From contig NZ_CP044310.1 of assembly GCF_009664365.1 (NCBI RefSeq), positions 4,281,001 through 4,345,000 of the forward strand: a DNA stretch of 64,000 bases, written 5' to 3'. Source of the stretch: Paenibacillus xylanilyticus. GTDB taxonomy: Bacteria; Bacillota; Bacilli; Paenibacillales; Paenibacillaceae. A model generated the notes under the pieces. It did not search any database. It had not been told where the DNA came from and worked only from the letters and a program-made list of their open reading frames with translations. The stretch's first letter is position 1. Every line of letters begins with the position of its first letter. The translations under genes were made by a program, and so were the position numbers. Below, in pieces: positions 17,341 to 24,418 of the stretch.

Positions 17341-18111
17341 ATGTCAACTATAAGTCCCATTTTCACTAAGTCTACAGTAACCCCGGTTTCACCCCTTCCT
17401 ACTTCAAAAAGAGATAAGGAAATTCAAAATTTGTTAGAGCAAAAAGGTAGACTAAATGAACAATTAAATGACATTAGATCAAATGATGAAATGAACGATG
17501 AGATTAAAAAGGAGAGAATAAAGTCCCTCCAAGAGTCGATACAACAACTAGACGCACACATTTCACAAATAAAAACTGAAGAAATTGAAGAAAAAAACAA
17601 GAAAAGCCAAATGGATTCTTCCAAGCAGGACAAATCAAGTAATAATACAAAGGATGATTCTCTGGATCCACTTCTTCAAAAGGCACAAAGCTATAATCAA
17701 TTAGGTCAACTAATAGGTTTAGTTAGTCAAAAAACAAATACCAATCGTTCTGTGGAAGGTGAAATTCGTTCTGACAGAATGACTCATACTTTACCTCATG
17801 AAATAAAGTCCGCGCATGATAAAGATTCTGGTAAATCAGTCATGTTAGAAAATGCGGAAATGACCGTTTTACAAAAAAAGCGTGAATTTGTACAAAAAGA
17901 AATTGCTAAAATCAGTAAAATAGAAGACAAAATAAGTGAAATTATAGAAGAAGTTCACGAAAAAAATTCTCTTCCAGATGAAGGTATTGTATCGGATTCT
18001 AAACTTGATGAACAAAGTAACACCAAAGTTGACAATACAGACCAAAGCAGTATTCAAGAATCTCAGCAGAGTCCAGATACTAAACAAAAATCAATTGATA
18101 TTCGAATTTAA
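17341..18111 (+). CDS. FlxA-like coiled-coil protein
   Basis: A 256-residue, very polar protein with a clear AGGAGGCGATTAA ribosome site. The first 90 residues (KEIQNLLEQKGRLNEQL ... KERIKSLQESIQQLDAHI) resemble the FlxA-like coiled-coil repeat; the rest is low-complexity Ser/Asn/Lys and a second coiled coil near residue 175-215. It is more AT-rich than the genes to its left. Function unknown. It ends at a terminator shared with the original end of spo0A. Confidence 0.6.
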   Translation: MSTISPIFTKSTVTPVSPLPTSKRDKEIQNLLEQKGRLNEQLNDIRSNDEMNDEIKKERIKSLQESIQQLDAHISQIKTEEIEEKNKKSQMDSSKQDKSSNNTKDDSLDPLLQKAQSYNQLGQLIGLVSQKTNTNRSVEGEIRSDRMTHTLPHEIKSAHDKDSGKSVMLENAEMTVLQKKREFVQKEIAKISKIEDKISEIIEEVHEKNSLPDEGIVSDSKLDEQSNTKVDNTDQSSIQESQQSPDTKQKSIDIRI

Positions 18112-18146
18112 TAAAACAAAAATTTACATAATAATATTAATGCAAA

Positions 18147-18182
18147 AAAGAAGCATCTCTTATTTCTAAGATTTGCTTCTTT
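18147..18182. terminator. Native spo0A terminator, now shared and displaced
   Basis: AAAGAAGCA and TGCTTCTTT form a stem with T runs on both strands. On the plus strand it ends the FlxA-like gene. On the minus strand it lies about 20 bases after the spo0A stop codon copy at 18204-18206, so before phage insertion it would have ended spo0A transcripts. The prophage now separates it from spo0A by 39 kb. Confidence 0.8.
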
Positions 18183-18200
18183 GTTTTACTACTCCCGGTC

Positions 18201-18262
18201 CTTTCAAGACACCTTATGCTCGATTCTCAGCTTGTCGGCAACCATAGCGATAAATTCGGAGT
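18201..18262. repeat. attL core, 62-bp copy of the spo0A 3' end
   Basis: Identical base for base to 57397-57458. The copy contains the final codons and stop of spo0A (minus strand). Bases on either side differ from those at the right copy (C versus G on the left, C versus T on the right), which defines the 62-bp limits. Confidence 0.95.
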
Positions 18263-18265
18263 CAA
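18204..18265 (-). pseudogene. spo0A 3' remnant
   Basis: The last 20 or so codons of Spo0A ([19 protein letters not shown] and TGA) without start or upstream domains. It is the original chromosomal end of spo0A, cut off by the prophage. It has no promoter and is not expected to be translated. Confidence 0.9.
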
Positions 18266-18277
18266 TAAATCCCCGCT

Positions 18278-18372
18278 AGTTTAATCGGACAACGTCACGT
18301 TAAGTTTGGCGGGAACTTCCGCGGATTTGAGAACCGTTATTGCGATAAAGATTTCGTAAGTTTATCGGAACA
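18278..18372 (+). repeat. Left cluster of arm-type repeats
   Basis: Three copies of a ~15-bp motif, consensus AAGTTTATCGGAACA, at 18278-18292 (diverged), 18302-18316 and 18358-18372, all in the same direction. They lie between attL and the left integrase gene. The same motif recurs four times beside attR, so these are likely binding sites for recombinase arm domains or an excisionase. Confidence 0.65.
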
Positions 18373-18408
18373 TTTAGCGAAAATTTGTCGCTAAGGAGGC
18401 GCTTATAA

Positions 18409-19440
18409 ATGGCGCAGAAAAAAACGAAGTTTACGTTTGTATCAAAGGAAGGAAAGCCGCTCATAATTGCGCTTGAAGATCGTATCGCGCAGTTCCTCGA
18501 TTCTAAACGTAGGGAACGACGCGCAGCTAAAACGATAAGTGCATACGCGCAGGTATTATCGCAATTTCAGAAGTGGCATTCGCAACACGGGTATGACGAC
18601 ATTACTACCGATATATTGCGCCATTACATCGAGTACCTTTCGTTTGCAAAAGTTCGCTGGGACGATCACCCTACAAGCCCAAACGGAAAGAAAGGACTTT
18701 CAGCAAGAACGGTAAACAATGTTATCCGGAACATGCGCATTTTCTTCAACTATTTAATAGAAGAAAAAATTATCTCGTACAATCCCATGGAGGCTATTAA
18801 GTACCAAGCGGAGGCTCGAGACACATTCGAAATTTTCACTGACGAAGAGGTTCTCCGGCTACTCAGCGCACCCAATCGAAGGGTGTATACTGGTCGCCGC
18901 GATTACTGCATGATGCTCGTACTTTGCGATTGTGGTCTCCGTATTAAAGAGCTCACAAGCCTACGCGTATCCGACGTCAATTTTAAGACGCGGCAAATCG
19001 TAGTCCGAGCGGAGACGTCAAAGACGAATATGACTCGTGTGGTACCTATTTCTCCGCTGACTGCTCGCGAACTTGAAAGTCTAGTATCGTATATGGACGT
19101 CAGTGACGATGACCCGCTTTGGCTTACGCAATTCGGTGAGCGTTACTTCGGAGACACTTATGCAAAAATGCTTAAGCTCTACGCAAAACGTGTAGGCGTT
19201 ACAGGTCCGAGAGTATCTCCGCATACCTTCCGTCACTACTTTGCAGTAAAATATCTGCGGCAAGGTGGCGACGCTCTAAGCCTGGCGCGTATCCTCGGAC
19301 ATACCTCGCTTAACGTAACGCAAGTATACGCGAAATTTACTGGAACGGACCTGCGAGAGCAACATGATAAAGCGAGTCCAATTTCGGATCTGGTGGATAA
19401 GGGTAACGAGAAGAAGCGCGGCAAACGTGTGTTCAGATAA
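18409..19440 (+). CDS. Tyrosine integrase 1 (left end)
   Basis: A 343-residue phage integrase. N-terminal SAM-like core-binding domain (about 25-120), catalytic domain after 140 with R178 (CGLRIKEL), K205, H272-x-x-R275 (PHTFRHYF), H298 (LGHTS) and the nucleophile Y307 (VYAKF). The ribosome site TAAGGAGG precedes ATG 18409. It sits 146 bases from attL and points into the prophage. Its C terminus (LREQHDKASPISDL) is like that of integrase 2, so both come from one Xer-like subgroup. Confidence 0.9.
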   Translation: MAQKKTKFTFVSKEGKPLIIALEDRIAQFLDSKRRERRAAKTISAYAQVLSQFQKWHSQHGYDDITTDILRHYIEYLSFAKVRWDDHPTSPNGKKGLSARTVNNVIRNMRIFFNYLIEEKIISYNPMEAIKYQAEARDTFEIFTDEEVLRLLSAPNRRVYTGRRDYCMMLVLCDCGLRIKELTSLRVSDVNFKTRQIVVRAETSKTNMTRVVPISPLTARELESLVSYMDVSDDDPLWLTQFGERYFGDTYAKMLKLYAKRVGVTGPRVSPHTFRHYFAVKYLRQGGDALSLARILGHTSLNVTQVYAKFTGTDLREQHDKASPISDLVDKGNEKKRGKRVFR

Positions 19441-19517
19441 CAACAGCTTATTTACCACTGTTGTATTGTTACTTTAATAATTCTGCCTTATAATTGGAAT
19501 ATAAAGGGGATGAGACA

Positions 19518-19835
19518 ATGGAGTTCGAGAAAAAAGTTAAGGCAATTTTAAGTAAGTCAAGATCAAGAAACTCAGTGATTGATAGTTTGTACGGTGTGAT
19601 TGACGAGACCGTCACGAATCTCGTAGACCGTCTTAACAAAGCAGGTGTTCCGAGTTCCTTCGTCCGAGTTCCCGGAACTATTGAGTTTTGGTCTGTTGAG
19701 GTCGATGGTTACAAATTTAACATCGACGGTACTAGAATTGTAACTATCTCAAGGGAACAAAACGTAGACATCTCTAATCTAGTTATGGAGACGTTCATTG
19801 AAGATTTAGAAGAAACTATTTCAGAAGAAGAGTAA
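19518..19835 (+). CDS. Hypothetical phage protein
   Basis: A 105-residue acidic protein starting MEFEKKVKAI after a GGGGATGAG site. No domain is recognised. Placed right after integrase 1, in the position where excisionases or integrase partners often lie, but it is not a basic winged-helix protein, so no such role can be claimed. It ends at a bidirectional terminator. Confidence 0.6.
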   Translation: MEFEKKVKAILSKSRSRNSVIDSLYGVIDETVTNLVDRLNKAGVPSSFVRVPGTIEFWSVEVDGYKFNIDGTRIVTISREQNVDISNLVMETFIEDLEETISEEE

Positions 19836-19844
19836 ACGAAGAAA

Positions 19845-19889
19845 AGGCGCAGCCCTCAACGGATCATCCCGCGAGAACTGCGCCTGTTT
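19845..19889. terminator. Bidirectional terminator between early-left and lysis genes
   Basis: AGGCGCAG and CTGCGCCT form an eight-base perfect stem, with GTTTTA on one side and CTTTTC on the other. It separates the plus-strand integrase unit from the end of the minus-strand late operon. Confidence 0.75.
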
Positions 19890-19897
19890 TATACGTA

Positions 19898-20074
19898 TTA
19901 TTCCGGTTTCTTAAACGTTGAGTATACACCCGATCCGATCAACGCGTACGTTACGACATCAACGCCGATTTGCCACATTCCGAACTCAGGCGCAACGTTA
20001 TACTTTTCGAGCACCTGGTACGCTAGCCCCACTACAGCCGCGATAAACAACGGATTAGTTAAACGTTTCTTCAT
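19898..20074 (-). CDS. Small holin-like protein
   Basis: A 58-residue protein (MKKRLTNPLFIAAVVG start) with two hydrophobic segments and a charged C terminus, like phi LC3-type phage holins that begin with a basic stretch and N-P-x-F. The ATG overlaps the stop codon of the amidase gene and follows AAGGAGGGCG. Together with BhlA-like 20764-21072 it gives two candidate holins around the amidase. Confidence 0.6.
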   Translation of the reverse strand: MKKRLTNPLFIAAVVGLAYQVLEKYNVAPEFGMWQIGVDVVTYALIGSGVYSTFKKPE

Positions 20075-20075
20075 A

Positions 20076-20762
20076 TTATACGCCCTCCTTCGTAATCGTC
20101 ACCGTTTTAGTCTTCGAATCCCACACTACCTTCGCGCCCAATGCTTCGGCTACTGCCCGCGCAGGCGTATACGTAGTACCTCCGTCAAGCACACCGTCCG
20201 TCACCTTTTTACCGTTAACAACTACGCTTACGATTACGTCCTTCTTCACGTTCGCGTCCGCCACCTTTTCGTTTAATTTCGCTTGCACCGCCGCCTTAAA
20301 CAGACCCCATCCGGTCCACGCGCCGCCATCGTACATTAAGCGCGGGCAGATTTTACGGGACCAATCGTAGTGACGGCGCAATCTATCTACGCCCCATCCG
20401 CGCTCTTTCAACATCGACGCAACGAGAGTCGCCGCGTTATCTAGCGTTTTAGCGTAGTTGCCGCTCTCGCAGATTTCGATGCCGATTGACGTACGGTTGC
20501 CGGAACTGGCTCCGCTACCATCTCCGGAGTGCCATGCGTTCTCATTCAGCGGAATACATTCGATAGCCTCGCGCTCATCGACTACGATGTGGAACGAAGC
20601 CTGGCGCGCATTGGTCGGATTCGTCAACCAACTGCGTTCATTAGCCGCGGTAGAGTTCGCGTTTCCCGTATTGTGGATCGTAATAGTCGTTGCGTTCATA
20701 ACGTAGCCCGGCCGCCGGTTAAACGCGGTCCCTTTCGGAATATAATCTTTGCGATAGTTCAT
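20076..20762 (-). CDS. Endolysin: N-acetylmuramoyl-L-alanine amidase with stalk domain
   Basis: A 228-residue lysin. The amidase_2 domain spans about 1-155: first zinc histidine in ITIHNTGN, SFHIVVDE, ENAWHSGDG, GIEICESG, and the late RHYDWSRKICPR. The last 55 residues form a copper-amine-oxidase-like N-terminal (PF07833) domain, VVVNGKKVTDGVLDGGTTY to VTITKEG. It cleaves the stem peptide from muramic acid to free virions. The stalk domain replaces the usual SH3 or LysM wall-binding module and is shared with the 21705-22247 protein. Confidence 0.88.
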   Translation of the reverse strand: MNYRKDYIPKGTAFNRRPGYVMNATTITIHNTGNANSTAANERSWLTNPTNARQASFHIVVDEREAIECIPLNENAWHSGDGSGASSGNRTSIGIEICESGNYAKTLDNAATLVASMLKERGWGVDRLRRHYDWSRKICPRLMYDGGAWTGWGLFKAAVQAKLNEKVADANVKKDVIVSVVVNGKKVTDGVLDGGTTYTPARAVAEALGAKVVWDSKTKTVTITKEGV

Positions 20763-20763
20763 G

Positions 20764-21072
20764 TTACCGCTCCCCTTTCATTACGGACTTGATCTCCGTT
20801 ACATCAATCGCCAGAGTTTCGTACTGCGACGCCAACGTTTCGAACCGCCCCGTCAGATCCTCGGCCAAACGCATCAGTCGCTCCTCCCTACGCAAAGCGT
20901 CCGAATACATCTGATCCTCGCGTTCTTTGGCGGCCGCAAGCATACGTTCTTCCCGCGCCTTCCCATCGTCTTGAATACGCGCCATCTGACGCCAAAGTAA
21001 GAACCCGGCCACAACGAAGAGGACTGCGAACAGCCCCTCCTTTAACGCGCTATTAAATATCGCTTGCTCCAT
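20764..21072 (-). CDS. BhlA/UviB-like holin
   Basis: A 102-residue protein with one membrane helix near the N terminus (GLFAVLFVVAGFLLW) and a long charged helix behind it. This is the BhlA/UviB holin-like layout, and the gene lies directly upstream of the amidase. It overlaps the next upstream small gene by 20 bases. Confidence 0.75.
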   Translation of the reverse strand: MEQAIFNSALKEGLFAVLFVVAGFLLWRQMARIQDDGKAREERMLAAAKEREDQMYSDALRREERLMRLAEDLTGRFETLASQYETLAIDVTEIKSVMKGER

Positions 21073-21247
21073 CGTCGGCCCCCTTATCCAGCGCAGCCAA
21101 TGCCGTTCCTATTTCGTGATCAAGTGCGCGGAGTATTTCCGCCTGGCCGTCCGGATAGTGTGCGAGTATTTCTGAGATGACTGCGGTAATTTCCGGAACT
21201 GGTTGCGCCAGGTCGATCGTACATTCGAGTAATACACGTGACTTCAT
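21053..21247 (-). CDS. Small hypothetical phage protein
   Basis: A 64-residue acidic frame (MKSRVLLECTIDLAQ ... ALDHEIGTAL) overlapping the holin start, in line with the lysis operon. An AGGAGGT site precedes its ATG on the minus strand. No family recognised. Confidence 0.55.
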   Translation of the reverse strand: MKSRVLLECTIDLAQPVPEITAVISEILAHYPDGQAEILRALDHEIGTALAALDKGADDGASDI

Positions 21248-21315
21248 ATATGAACCTCCTAGAAGGAAAAATTATCCTCCTTGTCGAAATGGTTACCAGG
21301 ACAGGAGGTGATTAC

Positions 21316-21555
21316 ATGTCAACAAAAGAAGTGGTACATAAGCTAGCTATCGATATTCGAGAAAGTCTATTGCCGGCTCACGAGGAAAAAATTAAGGCAG
21401 CATTCGAAGGGCTCGCAGATGACCAAGGCAAACTAACAAGAGGCACCGCTCTATTTGCGGAGATTACGCTCCAACGTGAATACCTCGAAACTTATGTTAC
21501 CGAACTAGTCAGCCGCGCGTTTGATGAGTTACTGACCGAACGGCTTGAGCGATAA
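21316..21555 (+). CDS. Small helical protein, opposite strand in the late region
   Basis: A 79-residue frame starting MSTKEVVHKLAIDIRES after a strong AGGAGGTGATTAC site; an in-frame ATG upstream has no site. It is predicted all-helical. It is the only well-supported plus-strand gene inside the minus-strand late region, so it may be expressed in the lysogen. Function unknown. Confidence 0.6.
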   Translation: MSTKEVVHKLAIDIRESLLPAHEEKIKAAFEGLADDQGKLTRGTALFAEITLQREYLETYVTELVSRAFDELLTERLER

Positions 21556-21631
21556 CCTTACGTTGTTCTAACCATTCCTTTACAGCCACCGTATCCGTTT
21601 CGGTGGTTTCTTTCGCATGTTTAATACTCAT
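21509..21631 (-). CDS. Possible 40-residue peptide
   Basis: A short frame (MSIKHAKETTETDTVAVKEW...) with a GGAGGGA site at good spacing. It overlaps the end of the plus-strand 21316-21555 gene. The overlapping DNA also forms a CCACCG/CGGTGG hairpin (21581-21606), which could be a terminator for that gene instead, so the peptide is uncertain. Confidence 0.35.
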   Translation of the reverse strand: MSIKHAKETTETDTVAVKEWLEQRKVIAQAVRSVTHQTRG

Positions 21632-21657
21632 CGCATTCCCTCCGTTTCTGTGTACGC

Positions 21658-21687
21658 AAAAAAAGGCCACGCCTGACGGCGAGACCT
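21658..21687 (-). terminator. Terminator after the stalk-domain gene
   Basis: On the minus strand a ten-base stem (AGGTCTCGCC with GGCGTGGCCT, one mismatch) around GTCA is followed by seven T. Confidence 0.75.
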
Positions 21688-21704
21688 CTGCGTAATGTAT
21701 TCGT

Positions 21705-22247
21705 TTATTTAAGCGCGGCGAGTGCGGCTTCGGCTTGCGCTAGATCATTTTTTGCTTTTGTAATACTTTCTTCCGAACTTCTTAATTCGCTTTCCCACTT
21801 ATCGAGAGTATCTGTCTGTCCGATTGAATTAAGTCTAGCGATCTCTTTCTCCGCGTAATCCTTACCTGATTCCCCTAAAGGTATTACATGTTCCCTGAGA
21901 ACACGTATCACTTCTTCTAAGTCAGACTTGGACCGACCTGTATACTTATTCTCAGCGACAGTGACTTCTTCCGCTGATTGTCCGTCTACTGAGGTAACCG
22001 TAATAGTTTTTCCGCTCACTTTGATATCCGCTCCCAACGCCTCAGATATTCCGCGAACAGGTACGTTAGCCTTCCCGTCGATAATCGCGCCTTTATCCGG
22101 TAGTTTCTGTCCGTTAACAATGACTGTGTATTCTCCGGATACCTTCTTACCGACAAGTGACTTTACGCTGTCCGCAAATGCGCCGGCGGATGTCGAAAGA
22201 ACGAATCCGATCAATATACCACCGGCAATGTATGCTATTTTTTTCAT
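21705..22247 (-). CDS. Secreted stalk-domain protein
   Basis: A 180-residue protein with a signal peptide (MKKIAYIAGGILIGFVLSTS ... AFA), a copper-amine-oxidase-like domain (TVIVNGQKLPDKGAIIDGK to TITVTSVDG) and a C-terminal coiled coil (about 115-180). The start at 22247 follows GCGGAGGATTAATC; the longer frame upstream reads into the neighbouring tail gene. The domain is common in Paenibacillus surface proteins. In the prophage it may act at the cell surface during lysis or as a lysogen surface protein; that is inference. Confidence 0.7.
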   Translation of the reverse strand: MKKIAYIAGGILIGFVLSTSAGAFADSVKSLVGKKVSGEYTVIVNGQKLPDKGAIIDGKANVPVRGISEALGADIKVSGKTITVTSVDGQSAEEVTVAENKYTGRSKSDLEEVIRVLREHVIPLGESGKDYAEKEIARLNSIGQTDTLDKWESELRSSEESITKAKNDLAQAEAALAALK

Positions 22248-22296
22248 GATTAATCCTCCGCGATGTAGTATATGGTTCATATTTCCTATACTACCA

Positions 22297-24402
22297 TTAC
22301 GCGGACGAGGTTGTGAAGGTTCCACCGCCAGATGTAGCATTGTCTGGGTTACCGTGGTTGTGGTTCGGTACTGAAACAGTATGCGTATGTCCAGACGGAG
22401 CTTTGCCGTTAACTGCGATCCAGAGAGCCTGCAGCTCGCTCTGTAAGCCACTAACATTGGCTATTTGCAAGTTCAATCCGCTTACCGATCCGCCAAACGT
22501 AACCGCTCCCTGCAGACGTATAGGATTAGCGGTATTATTCGATCCGATCACGATACTATTCCCGTACATAGTCAGCGTACCGTTATTCGCGTACGAATTG
22601 AGTTCGCCAACCGATGTGCCGCTCGCATCCCGTAATACAATCGCAGCGGCGGACGAGTTATCCGACGTGAGTATCTGTACGCGCGTTGTTCCATTCGCAT
22701 CGTAAGACCGGAAGCCTGACGCACTTAGCTCAACTCGCCGCCCACTTGCAGCAGTCCGGATTAGAGCGCCCGTCAACGTACCGCCAGTAATCTCGCCGAG
22801 CGCCGTAATATTCCCGCTGAAATATCCGTCTTTCCACGTAGATGCGTTAAGATTCGATTCGAATATATTCGCACTGTTCGCGGTCAAACGGTTCATCGTC
22901 GTATTGCCCTGCATATCAACGCGGAAAGGCGCAGAGTTAAACACCGCATGGCCCGCCGCTATACCGTTCGTATTAATCTGCGTCACATTGTTTCCGGATC
23001 CGATGAGTAACGACACGAAGGAACCGAGCTGCCCGATAATCCGTTCCGCAATAATTCCGTTAGCCGTAACCGCTGCCCTTGCTGTTGCGCCTCCGTCCGT
23101 TGTCAATACGATTCCATTCGCAGTCATGACGACCTGGTTCAGCGCGTTATTCTTATCCTGCAGAATGATACCGCGTGTATCGTATTTAACCTCCGTCTTG
23201 GACGCGTCGACGTCAATGACCGCCTGTTTCGCAAATGACTCGAATACCTCCGTCCGAATCGTTCCCGCGCTCATAATATCGTTGACAATCCGCTTGGCTC
23301 GGTCGAGATCCGCAATGATGTCGCTGAAATCCCGCGTCATCACGTTAGCCACTGTTGCTTGCGTGTGCTTATCGCGATCGAACGGATACTCGGCCAGCTC
23401 CGTTACGCGGGACGTTATATTCGCGAGTCCCATTTCCGGATCGTAACAGTACACGACGTCACCGAGCGCAACGGTCGATTCGGACGCGTCGATTTTGTGA
23501 ATGTCCGCAGCGCTAACGGAAAGCTCAAGTGCAGGCACCTCATTATCCGCGAGAGCCTTACGCGTCTTCCGTACTAGCTCCGCAACATCCGTAATATTTT
23601 GCTCTATAATCTCACCGTCATAATACGCGATGTCTGACGTAGCCCAGGCGCTGGCATATTGCGATACGAGGTAATTCGATTGCAGCACGCCGTTAACGAT
23701 CGCGCCGGGAATTGCCGCCAACCTTGCGCGCTCATCTGCGGTAAGAATGGTCGCAGGCTGTCCGATCCATGTGCGTCCGTCTTTCATCTGCGCGTACATA
23801 CGGGTAACTAACGCACTGCCGTCGTCACCGTACGAAGAGGATACAATGTTTTTATTAATCCGGTATTGATGGCCGAAGTCGCCGCCGATCTTCTTGCGCA
23901 AATGAATGACGAAGTTATCCGGATCGACTTCCGCAACGTACATCGATATTACCGCGTTTAGCGCTTCGAGTGCGTTCGTGCGGCCCCAATCCTTCACGTC
24001 GTACAAGTCGAATGTATCATCGATTGAGAACGTAAATCTACCGTTAGTGGCCGCGCTAATAGCGTCAGTAAGCCGTGAAATATGAATGCCGTACGCCTCG
24101 GAAATATACGAAGAGTACGGCATTTTATAGTCCGCGAGCTTAAACATAACGTGAGAACATGATACTTGCGCGTTTAACGTCTTGCCTTCGCGATTACGTC
24201 TGCGCGAATTGATAACGTAAAGTTGGCCGCGCTCGTCTTGAACGTGGCCTTTTAGCGCTATGAGCTCGCGGTACTCCTCCGAAGACATCGGAATGTTAAA
24301 AGTCAGCGTGTAATCCGAGTTGATGCGGCGCTGACGCTGGACATCGTATGCGGACGGGAGGACTCCGATGGGATTGCGTGATTTATCGAATATACGTAAA
24401 AT
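22297..24402 (-). CDS. Tail-associated protein (prophage tail endopeptidase family), ATT start
   Basis: A 701-residue protein. The N-terminal part (to about 370) resembles Prophage_tail (PF06605) tail-associated proteins that form the tail tip. The C-terminal part is fibre-like and ends in a His-rich tip (GHTHTVSVPNHNHG). The first conventional ATG is at 24288, but homologous-looking sequence (LRIFDKSRNPIGVLPSAYDV) continues upstream in frame to a TGA at 24411-24409. The only start near the GGAGGTGA site is ATT at 24402 (or ATC at 24408). A non-canonical start is therefore likely. Confidence 0.8.
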   Translation of the reverse strand: MLRIFDKSRNPIGVLPSAYDVQRQRRINSDYTLTFNIPMSSEEYRELIALKGHVQDERGQLYVINSRRRNREGKTLNAQVSCSHVMFKLADYKMPYSSYISEAYGIHISRLTDAISAATNGRFTFSIDDTFDLYDVKDWGRTNALEALNAVISMYVAEVDPDNFVIHLRKKIGGDFGHQYRINKNIVSSSYGDDGSALVTRMYAQMKDGRTWIGQPATILTADERARLAAIPGAIVNGVLQSNYLVSQYASAWATSDIAYYDGEIIEQNITDVAELVRKTRKALADNEVPALELSVSAADIHKIDASESTVALGDVVYCYDPEMGLANITSRVTELAEYPFDRDKHTQATVANVMTRDFSDIIADLDRAKRIVNDIMSAGTIRTEVFESFAKQAVIDVDASKTEVKYDTRGIILQDKNNALNQVVMTANGIVLTTDGGATARAAVTANGIIAERIIGQLGSFVSLLIGSGNNVTQINTNGIAAGHAVFNSAPFRVDMQGNTTMNRLTANSANIFESNLNASTWKDGYFSGNITALGEITGGTLTGALIRTAASGRRVELSASGFRSYDANGTTRVQILTSDNSSAAAIVLRDASGTSVGELNSYANNGTLTMYGNSIVIGSNNTANPIRLQGAVTFGGSVSGLNLQIANVSGLQSELQALWIAVNGKAPSGHTHTVSVPNHNHGNPDNATSGGGTFTTSSA

Positions 24403-24418
24403 TGCGATTCACCTCCGC

